Assembly (NCBI GenBank): GCA_029210585.1
Contig: JARGFP010000003.1
Span: 62,001-126,000, forward strand
Direction: 5' to 3'
Source of the DNA: Bacteroidales bacterium
GTDB lineage: Bacteria > Bacteroidota > Bacteroidia > Bacteroidales > GCA-2748055
DNA length: 64,000 bases
Shown: one piece after another, positions 37,059 through 46,800 of the stretch
How the letters are laid out: the number at the start of each line of letters is the position of its first letter
Position numbering within the stretch: position 1 is the first letter of the stretch
Translations under genes and position numbers: made by a program
The notes under the pieces: generated by a model
Told to the model about the DNA's origin: nothing
Database searches by the model: none
The model's input: the letters and a program-made list of their open reading frames with translations, nothing else

Positions 37059-39710
37059 ATGGGAGCTTCAGGAAAGGAAGAGGAACGCCTCGGCGCGCAT
37101 TACACGTATGGAAAAAACTGGCTGAAGTGGGGGCCGTACCTTAGTGAAAGACAGTGGGGTACCGTGAGGGAAGACTATAGTCACGACGGGAAGGTATGGG
37201 AGTATTTTCCTCATGATCATGCGCGAAGTCGTGCTTACAGATGGGGAGAAGATGGTATCGCCGGGATCAGCGATGCATTTTGTAACTTCTGTTTTGCCCC
37301 TGCTTTCTGGAATGGGAAAGATCCTATCATCAAGGAGAGGTTGTTTGGATTATCCGGTAATCAAGGCAATCATGGTGAGGATGTGAAGGAACTTTACTAT
37401 TACCTGGACAGCACCCCTACGCATTCCTATATGAAGCATCTCTACAAGTATCCTCAGAATGAATATCCCTACGATGAACTGATAGCTATCAACAATAAAC
37501 GGTCAAGGTCTGAAGGAGAATACGAGCTGCTGGATACTGGAATTTTCGACGAACACAAGTATTTTGATATCTTCACGGAATATGCCAAGGCGGATGAGGA
37601 GGACATTCTGATCCGGATCACTGCACATAACCGGGGAAAAGATACTGCGAAGCTCACCGTCATTCCAACGCTTTGGTTCAGAAATCTATGGAGTTTTGGC
37701 CAGGTGAAGCAAAAACCGGTCATCGCACCCGCAAAGACGGCTTCAGCCTTTGGACAGGTAACAGCTAAGCATCCGCAGTTGGGCACCTACTTCCTGAGCT
37801 TTGAAAATCCGGATTATCAGCTTTTTACTGAAAACGAGACCAACCAGGAGCGGTTGTTCGGAGTTCCGAACGCGTCGCCGTATGTTAAAGATGCCATCAA
37901 TGATGCCATCGTCACCGGTAAGTATGAACTGTTTAATGACCATGCAGAGGGAACAAAGTTCGCCCCGGTGTATGAATTACAGATCGGTGGCGGAGAACAT
38001 GCGGAGGTCAGGTTACGTTTATCAGAAAAGCAACCTGAGACAAACCCTTTACTGAAAAATTTTGAAAGGATTTTTCAGGATCGTATTGCAGAAGCTGATA
38101 CATACTATAATGCTTTATGCGTGGCTGATCAGGAGCTGAAAAATATTCAGAGGCAGGCATTTGCAGGCATGCTTTGGAGTAAGCAATACTACAATATCGA
38201 TGTTCCGCGATGGATCAATGGAGATCCCGGGCGGCCCGCTCCACCTGCCAGCCGGAAAAATGGACGGAACAGTGACTGGTTCACACTGAACAACGAGGAC
38301 ATTATCTCGATGCCTGATAAATGGGAATATCCCTGGTATGCTGCCTGGGACCTGGCATTTCATTGTGTTCCACTGGCGATGGTGGATGCTGAATTTGCCA
38401 AGGGGCAGTTGATTTTGTTTTTGAGGGAATGGTATATGCGGCCCAATGGGCAATTACCGGCATACGAATGGAATTTTAGTGATGTGAATCCGCCGGTGCA
38501 TGCATGGTCCTGTATGAAAGTTTACCGGATTGAGAAAGACAGGACAGGGAAGGGTGATATCCATTTCCTGAAAAAGGCATTCCAGAAGTTGCTGATCAAT
38601 TTTACCTGGTGGGTGAACCGGAAAGACCACAACGACAACAATGTTTTTGAAGGCGGTTTTCTGGGGCTTGACAATATCGGTGTATTTGACAGGAGTGCAT
38701 TTATTCCCGGAGGAGGACATCTTGAACAGGCCGACGGGACAAGCTGGATGGCCATGTACTGCCTGAACATGCTGGATATGGCCCTCGAAATTGCCCAGGT
38801 GGATGCTTCCTTTGAGGATGTTGCAACAAAATTTTTCGAACATTTTGTATACATCGCAGAATCTTTGAACAGGATAGGAGAGGACTGGACAGGAGCATGG
38901 GATGAAGAAGAAGGATTTTTCTACGATCTGCTGGCCAAACCAGGTGGAACATACATTCCCCTGAAGGTACGTTCACTTGTGGGGTTAACTTCTTTTTTTG
39001 CTACGTTGGTTCTTGACAAGGAACGCCTGAGTAATGTTCCTGATTTTGTGAAACGGCTGAACTGGTTCCGTAATTACCGCAGGAAAAATCAGTTCTATAC
39101 GGTTGTTGAGGAAATGAAAGCGGGAGAGGATATCCTGTTGTCATTGACACCCCGGAACCGGATTGAAAAATTACTGACCGCATTGCTTGATGAAAATGAA
39201 TTCCTGTCAAAGCATGGAATCCGGAGCTTGTCAAAAATTCATACAACGCCCTACGCAGTTCATATTGAGGGTGTCGATTATGGTCTTCAGTATGAGCCGG
39301 GAGAAAGCAACAGCAACCTATTCGGCGGAAATTCCAACTGGCGGGGTCCTGTATGGTTGCCTGTGAACTATCTGCTTATAGATTCACTCAAGACCCTGTA
39401 CCGGTACTATGGCAGTTCGCTGCTTCCGGCGTGCCCGGCCGGTTCCGGCAGGATGGTCAGTCTCGACCAGGTGGCAGGAGACATATCCCGGGGACTGATT
39501 TCTCTTTTTGAAAAAGACAGCAAGGGCAACAGACCTGTACACAGTGATCATCCATTGTACCGGAGGGATCCACATTTTAAGGACCTGGTATTGTTCTATG
39601 AATATTTTCACGGTGACAGTGGCAGTGGTCTCGGCGCCTCTCATCAGACCGGGTGGACAGGTCTTGTTGCAGAATTAATTGCCGGCCTGGAAACGGATGG
39701 ACATCCATGA
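37059..39710 (+). CDS. GH63-like glucosidase (MGH1-type glycosidase)
   Basis: A large cytoplasmic enzyme of 883 residues with an N-terminal beta-sandwich and a C-terminal (alpha/alpha)6 barrel, as in bacterial GH63 alpha-glucosidases. Typical blocks are LGAHYTYGKNWLKWGPYLSE and WGEDGIAGISDAFCNFCFA at the start, EDIISMPDKWEYPWYAAWDL with the catalytic-acid region, and LFGGNSNWRGPVWLPVNYLL near the C-terminus. Substrate is presumably an alpha-glucoside. Together with GH15 it suggests storage-glucan or trehalose turnover feeding the pgi/zwf genes. The ATG at 37059 lies 118 bp beyond the right direct repeat, so GH15 and this gene were probably adjacent before the insertion. Confidence 0.88.
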   Translation: MGASGKEEERLGAHYTYGKNWLKWGPYLSERQWGTVREDYSHDGKVWEYFPHDHARSRAYRWGEDGIAGISDAFCNFCFAPAFWNGKDPIIKERLFGLSGNQGNHGEDVKELYYYLDSTPTHSYMKHLYKYPQNEYPYDELIAINNKRSRSEGEYELLDTGIFDEHKYFDIFTEYAKADEEDILIRITAHNRGKDTAKLTVIPTLWFRNLWSFGQVKQKPVIAPAKTASAFGQVTAKHPQLGTYFLSFENPDYQLFTENETNQERLFGVPNASPYVKDAINDAIVTGKYELFNDHAEGTKFAPVYELQIGGGEHAEVRLRLSEKQPETNPLLKNFERIFQDRIAEADTYYNALCVADQELKNIQRQAFAGMLWSKQYYNIDVPRWINGDPGRPAPPASRKNGRNSDWFTLNNEDIISMPDKWEYPWYAAWDLAFHCVPLAMVDAEFAKGQLILFLREWYMRPNGQLPAYEWNFSDVNPPVHAWSCMKVYRIEKDRTGKGDIHFLKKAFQKLLINFTWWVNRKDHNDNNVFEGGFLGLDNIGVFDRSAFIPGGGHLEQADGTSWMAMYCLNMLDMALEIAQVDASFEDVATKFFEHFVYIAESLNRIGEDWTGAWDEEEGFFYDLLAKPGGTYIPLKVRSLVGLTSFFATLVLDKERLSNVPDFVKRLNWFRNYRRKNQFYTVVEEMKAGEDILLSLTPRNRIEKLLTALLDENEFLSKHGIRSLSKIHTTPYAVHIEGVDYGLQYEPGESNSNLFGGNSNWRGPVWLPVNYLLIDSLKTLYRYYGSSLLPACPAGSGRMVSLDQVAGDISRGLISLFEKDSKGNRPVHSDHPLYRRDPHFKDLVLFYEYFHGDSGSGLGASHQTGWTGLVAELIAGLETDGHP

Positions 39711-39786
39711 GCAGGCAGAGCCGCCGTATGTACAAGCGGAGGAGGAAGAATTGTTCGTAAGCCTTAACAGACAAGTACCCTTCCGA

Positions 39787-41430
39787 CTAACTTGCACAAC
39801 AGCTTAGTGTCGAAACATCTTTACCGAAAGTTATTGCTGCCAGTTTAATACCTTCCCCCAATGTCAGGTACGGATAAAAACTATTTGCTAAATCTTCAAC
39901 GGTAATCCCGTATTTGATGGCCATGCTCAATTGCTGGATAAGTTCTCCGCCTTCTGGAGCAACTATCCTGGCTCCAATGAGTTGATCGGTTTCAGTATTG
40001 CGGATGAGTTTGATAAAACCCCGGGTATCATTGGCCGCCAATGCTCTTGGCACATCTTTAAGTTCCAGTTTGGAAACTTCAAACGGGATATTCATTGCTT
40101 TGGCCTGTACCTCATCCATTCCGGCGCCAGCCACTTGCGGATCGGTGAACACCACCCAGGGCAGGGAACTGTAGTCTGCATTTTTTCCCGTCCCTGAAAA
40201 GGCATTTTCGACAGCAATTTTCCCTTCAAACGCTGCCGTATATACAAAGGCAGGCGTGTCGGCCACATCACCGGCGGCGTAGATATTGGGCAAGTTGGTC
40301 TCCATTTTTTCATTTACCTTTATATGCCCGTTTTTGGTCAGTTCCACCCCCAGGTTTTTTAATCCCATGTTTCCTGTATTCGGACTTGTCCCTGTTGCAA
40401 TAAGGATCCTGCCACTTTCAACAAGCCGGATAAGAGAACCATCCGGTCGTTTACAATGAATGATGACATCATTCCCGCTTTTTTCGAATTTCATGGCCCG
40501 GTAGTTAGGTAATATTTCTATTCCCTCTTTCTGCATCTGGGTTTCCAGTGTGTCACTGATGTCAGGTGTCTGGGTCCTCAGAACACGGTCGGTAAATTCA
40601 ATGATACGCACATTTACTCCCAGCCGGTTGTATGCCATGGCGATTTCCAGGCCGATATAGCCTGCACCCATGATTGTCATACTTCCCGGTTTTTCTTCCA
40701 GGTCGAAGAGGGACGCATTGGTGAGATAATCAATTTCATTGATGCCTTCAATAACGGGAATATTGGTGGTCGCTCCCGTGGCGATGAGAAACTTCAGGGC
40801 TTTGTATTCTTTACCGTCTGCAACGATGGTTTTTCTATCTTTAAATGTTGCCCAGCCCTTCAACAAAGTTAAAGACTCAAAGTCACTTACTACATCCATG
40901 TATTTTTTTTCCTGTAAGCTCGCAACCAGCTTCTTCTTGTCCTTTATAATTTGTGCAAAATCTATATCTGCTCCTTTTGGCCGGATGCCGGTAAAGTTGG
41001 AATGACTTGCGTGGAAGGCTGCTTCTCCTGCCCTAACCAGGTTCTTTGAGGGAACACACCCTATGTTTACACATGTTCCGCCAAAGTCGAGGCCTCCATT
41101 TACCATGAGGGTTGACAGTCCCAGGCTTTCAGCTTTGATGGCTGCGGAAAAAGCCGCCGAACCACCTCCGATGATAATCAGATCGAACGAGGAGGATTCA
41201 TTGTTCTGAGATATTTTTTCACCAACCACCTGGTAATGCCCGGTGCTGTTAACTATTTCAGATATTTCTTCCTTGCTGATTTTTCCGGGATCGTATTCAA
41301 ACCTTCCGCTGGCATCCGGGTAACTGATGTTTTTTGATAAAATACCGGTTTTGTCTCCAAATTTTTTGGCAATGGTTTGCGCACAATGGTCACAGGTCAT
41401 GCCCTTGATTTCGAATTCTACTATTTGCAT
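39787..41430 (-). CDS. merA: Mercuric reductase with N-terminal heavy-metal-binding domain
   Basis: Reduces Hg(II) to volatile Hg(0) with NADPH; 547 residues. The HMA domain has GMTCDHC (Cys13/Cys16). The flavoprotein core has IIIGGGSAAFSAAIKA, the redox disulfide GGTCVNIGCVPSK (Cys120/Cys125), an NADPH-binding IMGAGYIGLEIAMAY and the FAD motif NIYAAGDVADTP. The C-terminus carries the MerA-specific vicinal pair SCCAS (Cys544/545) that hands Hg(II) to the active site. That set separates it from lipoamide dehydrogenases and from the paralogue at 55275. It is last in the minus-strand arsR-merTP-merA operon. Confidence 0.97.
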   Translation of the reverse strand: MQIVEFEIKGMTCDHCAQTIAKKFGDKTGILSKNISYPDASGRFEYDPGKISKEEISEIVNSTGHYQVVGEKISQNNESSSFDLIIIGGGSAAFSAAIKAESLGLSTLMVNGGLDFGGTCVNIGCVPSKNLVRAGEAAFHASHSNFTGIRPKGADIDFAQIIKDKKKLVASLQEKKYMDVVSDFESLTLLKGWATFKDRKTIVADGKEYKALKFLIATGATTNIPVIEGINEIDYLTNASLFDLEEKPGSMTIMGAGYIGLEIAMAYNRLGVNVRIIEFTDRVLRTQTPDISDTLETQMQKEGIEILPNYRAMKFEKSGNDVIIHCKRPDGSLIRLVESGRILIATGTSPNTGNMGLKNLGVELTKNGHIKVNEKMETNLPNIYAAGDVADTPAFVYTAAFEGKIAVENAFSGTGKNADYSSLPWVVFTDPQVAGAGMDEVQAKAMNIPFEVSKLELKDVPRALAANDTRGFIKLIRNTETDQLIGARIVAPEGGELIQQLSMAIKYGITVEDLANSFYPYLTLGEGIKLAAITFGKDVSTLSCCAS

Positions 41431-41481
41431 TATAAAATATTAATAATTTAATTAAAAGCTTAAATAATTGAATAATTTTTT

Positions 41482-42108
41482 TTATTGGCTTCCCAGGACC
41501 TTGTAGCCAGTATTGTTGATTGCTTGTTGAATCTGAGCCACATCTACTTTCGACTGGTCAAATTGTACTTCAGTGGTGGCTTCTTCATAATTGGCTTTCA
41601 CTTTGAGAATTCCGGGCAGTTTGTTGACATCATTTTCCACGTGTGCAGTACAACTGTTGCAAGTCATCCCTTTAACCTCAAAAGCAACCTTTTGGATCTC
41701 GGAAGCATTAACGATAACTACTTCTTTTTGATCATCAGTAGTGTAGAAGATATGTTCATAATGAGGAAATGCAAGCATTATCACAGAAAATATAGTTACA
41801 ATGCCGAGAAATTTCCCGGATTGCCAGAAATTGGGTTTACCTGCATTGACGGCAGACTGGGTTTCGTCTTCGCAGGCGCACTGGATTTCTTCATCAGTTC
41901 GTGGTTTAAGTTTTTGATACCAGGCAAAACCCAGTACCAATATCGTGATGCCGATCAGATACGGTCTTGCAGGTTCCATCCACGAAAAGGAAGAAGCTAC
42001 ACCAGAGGCTCCTGAAATAATGGCCAACACAGGGGTAATACAACAAAGCGAAGCAGCAATTGCGGATAGCACTCCCGCTCCAACAAGCCTATTTGTGTTT
42101 TTTGTCAT
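41482..42108 (-). CDS. merTP: Mercuric transport fusion protein MerTP
   Basis: A 208-residue inner-membrane Hg(II) importer that joins MerT and MerP. The MerT part has three helices, with the Cys pair SLCCITPVLAI (Cys22/Cys23) in the first and a cytoplasmic CAC motif (EIQCACEDE) in the loop. After the third helix a MerP/HMA domain follows with VKGMTCNSCTAHVEND. In classical operons MerT and MerP are separate proteins; fusion is common in Bacteroidota. The start overlaps the arsR stop by 4 bp (ATGA), so translation is coupled. Confidence 0.94.
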   Translation of the reverse strand: MTKNTNRLVGAGVLSAIAASLCCITPVLAIISGASGVASSFSWMEPARPYLIGITILVLGFAWYQKLKPRTDEEIQCACEDETQSAVNAGKPNFWQSGKFLGIVTIFSVIMLAFPHYEHIFYTTDDQKEVVIVNASEIQKVAFEVKGMTCNSCTAHVENDVNKLPGILKVKANYEEATTEVQFDQSKVDVAQIQQAINNTGYKVLGSQ

Positions 42109-42482
42109 GCTTTTTCCTTTTTAGCATTATCAATTAAATTCTTGAATGTCTGTCGCAATAATGTCTCCTTTCCTGACATGAGAGAGTAATAAATGGTCTG
42201 CCCCTCTCTTCTGCTTTCTATTAGGTTCCCGTCTTTAAGTTTTCTCAGGTGCTGTGAAACGGCCGGGACGCTCATTCCAAGAATATCAGATAAGTCGCAT
42301 GGGCAGAGCTCATTTTCTTCATCCAAAAGGAACAATATCTTTAGTCTTACCTCATTGCCGGCAAGTGCTAATATTCTACTTTGCCGGCTTAAAGCATTCT
42401 GATTCATTTGAAGTATTACCCTGCAATTGTCAATTTGCACTTCATCGGCAAACAGCCGGACACAAGATTGTTTATTTTCCAT
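42105..42482 (-). CDS. ArsR/SmtB-family regulator of the mercury operon
   Basis: A 125-residue winged-helix repressor with ALAGNEVRLKILFLLDEE, the metal-site motif ELCPCDLSDILGMSVPAVSQ (Cys60/Cys62) and the recognition helix continuing HLRKLKDGNLI, then a beta wing (ESRREGQTIYYSL). Two more cysteines (Cys7, Cys20) could complete a thiolate site as in CadC-like sensors. It replaces MerR here and should release DNA on Hg(II) binding. First gene of the operon; a perfect 16-bp palindrome lies 44 bp upstream of its start. Confidence 0.93.
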   Translation of the reverse strand: MENKQSCVRLFADEVQIDNCRVILQMNQNALSRQSRILALAGNEVRLKILFLLDEENELCPCDLSDILGMSVPAVSQHLRKLKDGNLIESRREGQTIYYSLMSGKETLLRQTFKNLIDNAKKEKA

Positions 42483-42525
42483 TTTTATCCATTATAGTGT
42501 ATTAACACAATAGACTTATAAATGT

Positions 42526-42541
42526 TTGCTTATATAAGCAA
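42526..42541. promoter_or_regulatory. Palindromic operator candidate for the mercury operon
   Basis: TTGCTTATATAAGCAA is a perfect 16-bp inverted repeat in the 237-bp spacer between the divergent arsR and DsrE genes. Its size and AT-rich centre fit ArsR/SmtB operators. It could regulate both directions. Confidence 0.6.
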
Positions 42542-42719
42542 TAAATTAAATAAATATTTGTTTAGTGATGGACTATATATAAGTGGAGAATAAGGCATTC
42601 AAAAATTAAATTATATTAACTTTCCTGATCTATTCAAGTAAGCCACTACTATGTTTAATACGCTTTAATCCTTAATGGTTGATATTTCTAAATAGTACCA
42701 TTTTTAAATTTAAAAAACC

Positions 42720-43076
42720 ATGCAAAAAATTCTGATTTTGATTAACGATGCGCCCTACGGAACAGAAAAGGCGTATAATGGATTACGTCTGGCCAACCAA
42801 TTGAACAAGGCCCACGAAGATGTGGAAGTTCGCGTTTTCCTGATGGCCGATGCAGCTTCCTGTGCTGTGGCCGGACAAACAACACCCAATGGATATTATA
42901 ACATTGAGCGGATGATGAAATACTCTATTAATAAAGGCGCCAGAGTAAAAATCTGTGGCTCATGTGCCGATGCACGGGGGTTGAAAAACGTTCAGCTCAT
43001 AGAAGGCGCAGAAATCAGCACCATGGCAGAATTCACACAGTGGGTGGTTGAAAGTGATAAATTGATCTCATTTTAA
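42720..43076 (+). CDS. DsrE/DsrF-family sulfur-relay-like protein (cytoplasmic)
   Basis: A 118-residue DsrE-fold protein (MQKILILINDAPYGTEKAYN) with candidate sulfur-carrying cysteines in DAASCAVAGQ (Cys48) and KICGSCADARG (Cys79/Cys82). Members bind or transfer persulfide sulfur or serve as unknown small redox proteins. It is divergent from the mercury operon and shares its control region, so a link to thiol or metal stress is possible. Its stop overlaps an ATG (TAATG) that opens an 18-codon frame in the following spacer. Confidence 0.88.
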   Translation: MQKILILINDAPYGTEKAYNGLRLANQLNKAHEDVEVRVFLMADAASCAVAGQTTPNGYYNIERMMKYSINKGARVKICGSCADARGLKNVQLIEGAEISTMAEFTQWVVESDKLISF

Positions 43077-43252
43077 TGCAAAACAATATCTTTGACTCCC
43101 TGGCTGCTGATAAATGGAACCAGGTTTATTGAATACAAGGTCTCGATTTACAGGAACAACATACCCTGAAGCAGGAGGTTCCTAATGATAAAATATGGGA
43201 TCTAAATCATGACAGGCAGTGGTATTTATTATTCATAAAAACGAATAAAACT

Positions 43253-43693
43253 ATGATGAAGACAAAGAAAATTTCTACAATTGTCTTGCTGATCCTTGTT
43301 TTTTCAGCAACAGGATTGAAGGCGCAGGAACCCGATCCTGCCAGGACAAATCAGAGCTCCGATTCACTGGTTATCCTCTGGACCAGTGACGATCCCATGC
43401 TCGCTGAACGAATGGTACTGATGTATACCCATGCTGCAAAAACTGCCGGTTGGTTTGAACATGTAACCCTGATCATCTGGGGACCATCTGCAAAGCTGAC
43501 AGCAGAAAACATGAAGATTAGGGAGAAGCTTACGGCCATGCAAAATGACGGTGTGGTGATCGAAGCCTGCGTAGCCTGTGCAAATGCCTATGGTGTAACC
43601 GAGGAGCTGAAAGCACTCGGGTTCGATGTGAAGGGCATGGGGAAACCCCTCACCGATTATCTGAAAAGCGGTAAGAAGGTGATGACTTTTTAG
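43253..43693 (+). CDS. Exported DsrE-family protein
   Basis: A 146-residue protein with a clear signal peptide (VLLILVFSATGLKAQ) and then a DsrE-like fold (LVILWTSDDPMLAERMVLMY ... VTLIIWGPSAKL). Candidate sulfur cysteines lie in VIEACVACANAYGV. It is a periplasmic relative of the cytoplasmic DsrE protein upstream; the two may form a sulfur or thiol relay across the membrane, which is inference. The first two codons are both ATG. It lies 176 bp after the first DsrE gene. Confidence 0.85.
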   Translation: MMKTKKISTIVLLILVFSATGLKAQEPDPARTNQSSDSLVILWTSDDPMLAERMVLMYTHAAKTAGWFEHVTLIIWGPSAKLTAENMKIREKLTAMQNDGVVIEACVACANAYGVTEELKALGFDVKGMGKPLTDYLKSGKKVMTF

Positions 43694-43864
43694 AAAATTG
43701 CATTTATTTTGACCAGTTTGCGTTTTGTTTTGGTATATGGATGACTTATAATAATTCCCGGTATGAACATCAATTGATAATTACTATTCTTCACTTTTAT
43801 TATAAAAGTCAGCAAATAATTTGCATCCTATAATCAATTTCCTTTTTTTTGATGCAAAAATTGT

Positions 43865-46800
43865 ATGGCATCGGTTTATGGAAAAACATGGTGGGGTCAG
43901 CAATGGCTCAATTCTCTGAATAATATCGACTATAGCAACCGTTTGCCACGTGGAGCCTCCTATGCACGCAAAGGGGCGGTAAAAAAAATAGGCATAAATG
44001 GTAACCGGATAAAAGCAAAGGTGGCCGGTAGCCGGTCCACGCCGTATAATGTAGATATCATTATTCCCCCTTTTTTCGATCCCGAACTGGGCAATTTCCT
44101 TAAAGACATACAGCAGCGCCCTGTTATTATTTCAAAATTGCTGAATCGCGAACTCGACCCTGCTGTACTTGAACTGGCAGAAAAATCAGGACTAAAGGTT
44201 TTTCCACATCAGTGGAGCGACCTGAAAATGCAATGTTCGTGCCCCGACTGGGCGGTCCCCTGCAAACACCTGGCCTCGGTTATTTACAAAGTAAGTGCGG
44301 AAATTGATAACAATCCGTTCCTGGTATTTGAGTTGCATAGAGTTGATTTACAGGGAGAAATGGCTAAAGCGGGGGTAGTAATCAACAGCATGTCTATCGA
44401 AGTCCCGCGTATAAATAACCTGTTGTTCGGAAAAGCGACAAAGAATACAGCTTATGACACCGAAACAGCTTATCAGAAGATGGATTTTTCGGGTCTGGAG
44501 CCCCTGCATGAATCATTAACTGCGCTGCTTTCTTCGATGCCCGCTTTTTACACGGCTTCGTCAACCGATTTCCGCGACAGATACCTGGCTACACTTAAAC
44601 GAGTGGTAAAAAACACCCAGCGTGCTGCTTCAGGAAAAGTGGCCTTGCCCGAATATTTCAAAAGCGCTTACTCCGATAACATCAGCATAGGCCACCGTTC
44701 CACTCATTCAGTAACGCTTGATGAAGCTTTGCATGCCAGGGTAATTAGCGATGAAAATGAATTTACGGTAAGTGAGTTTCTGCAACAAATCTCGCATATA
44801 CCGGGGACACGCACCCTCGATTTTCAGCCTTCCACGGCCGCCCTGCACACTGCCCTCCATCTGGCGTTGCAACTTACTGCCAATGGTGCCATCATACCCC
44901 AAATAGTGCAATTACCCAATAAGGAGTATTCGGTACGCTGGCTTCCTGCTTTATTGAGTAAGAAGGTGATGAAACTGTGTAACGAACTGGATGAGATACT
45001 TCCTCCCGATGTATTTACCGGAATAAGCCGCAATGCAACAAAACCTGTGAATAAAGACCGGGCTGTAAATTTGCTGTCTTTGCTGATTACTGAAATGGTA
45101 GATCTTGCAAGTTTTGAAGTTAACAATGACCCATTTCTGGAGCTGTTCTTTAAAAATGTAAGCTATGCCTTTTCCAGACCCGGAGAGGAATCCCTTGCCG
45201 GGGGAATCATGGCGTGGCTTAAGAAGTTCTATCTGTCGCAGGGTGATGCCAAGCCTTTACTTGTTGTGGAAGAATCCGGCAACGAGCGGTTCAGGGTGAA
45301 CATTGATGTTCGCCTTCCGGATGGAACATTAAAAAACAGTGTCTCGCTAGAAAGTGTGCTTACACAAAAGGAATTCGAGCACCGCAGGTATGAAATTTTA
45401 CAGACGCTGGCACTACTGAGTAGTTTTATTGAAGGGCTCGATGATTACATTAATTCCTTTGGGAAGAAAGAGATTATCATGGACGGTACCGTTTTTGCCA
45501 CTTTTCTGATGAAAATAGTACCGGCCATTCAACTGCTTGATATACCTGTATTGCTGCCGAAATCGTTGCAAAGTATTCTCAAACCAAAACCAAGTGTCAA
45601 ATTAAAAACCAAAGGCAAAGTCTCAGGGTTTTTACGACTCGATAAGCTGCTTGATTTTGAATGGCAGGTGGCCGTGGGCGATACACTAATGGATGAAGCT
45701 GAATTCAGGCAATTGTTACAACAGTCCGAGGGCCTGATACGGTTTAAGACGAATTATATTTACGTTGAAAAAGAGGAACTGGAAAAACTATACAAGCATT
45801 TTACATCATCAAAACAGCTTACCTCCTTTCAGCTGATGAGGGCAGCGCTTTCGGGCGAATACCAGGGGGCTGCCATTGCCTATGACAGTGAAGTGGAACA
45901 ATTGATACAGGAACTTAGCGGGGTGAATGAAACGCCTTTGCCCGGGGGGCTTGTAGCAAAATTACGGCCCTACCAGCACCGCGGTTTTTCCTGGATCTAC
46001 CGGAATGCACGTGTTGGATTTGGTTCGGTACTCGCCGATGATATGGGGCTGGGTAAAACCCTACAGGTCATTGCCACAATACTTAAATTTAAAGAAGAGG
46101 GACACCTCATTCAAGAAAAAGCACTGGTTGTGGCGCCAACCGGACTGTTAACCAACTGGCTGGCTGAGATTCAAAAATTTGCCCCCACACTCCAGGCTGA
46201 AATCTATCATGGACCAAACCGCTGTTTTGACAATACAGATAGTTATGATGTGCTGATTACCTCATACGGTATTATGCGAAGCGATGCCGATATCCTGAAA
46301 AAAAAGAAATGGTACATGATGATTATCGATGAGGCCCAAAATATAAAAAATACCAGTACAGCACAGACCAAGGCTGCAAAATCCATAAAAGCCGAAAATT
46401 TCGTGGCTATGAGCGGCACCCCGGTCGAAAACAGGCTGAGTGAACTGTGGAGCATCATGGATTACAGCAACCGTGGGTTTCTGGGGAGCGCTAAAGAATT
46501 TGCCGGCACTTATGGTAATCCGATCGAACAACTGAATGATGCCGATGTAGCCGATAAACTTAAAAAGGTAACAGCACCATTTCTGATGCGCCGTCTGAAA
46601 TCGGACAAAAGCATTATCAGTGACCTCCCTGATAAATTGGAGATAGATAGTTTTGCTGCGCTTACAAAGGAGCAGGCAAGCCTTTACGAAAAAACACTTG
46701 AGAAAGCCATGATGGAAATCGAGGGGATACGAACCTCGGACCAGCAATCGCTTTTTGTGCGGCAGGGGCTTGTACTCCAGATGATTCTTGCGTTGAAACA

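Noticed and set aside
39787-42541. Mercury operon as a transposon cargo
   Set aside because: I looked for inverted repeats, resolvase or transposase genes around it and saw none; composition is only slightly AT-richer than its neighbours.
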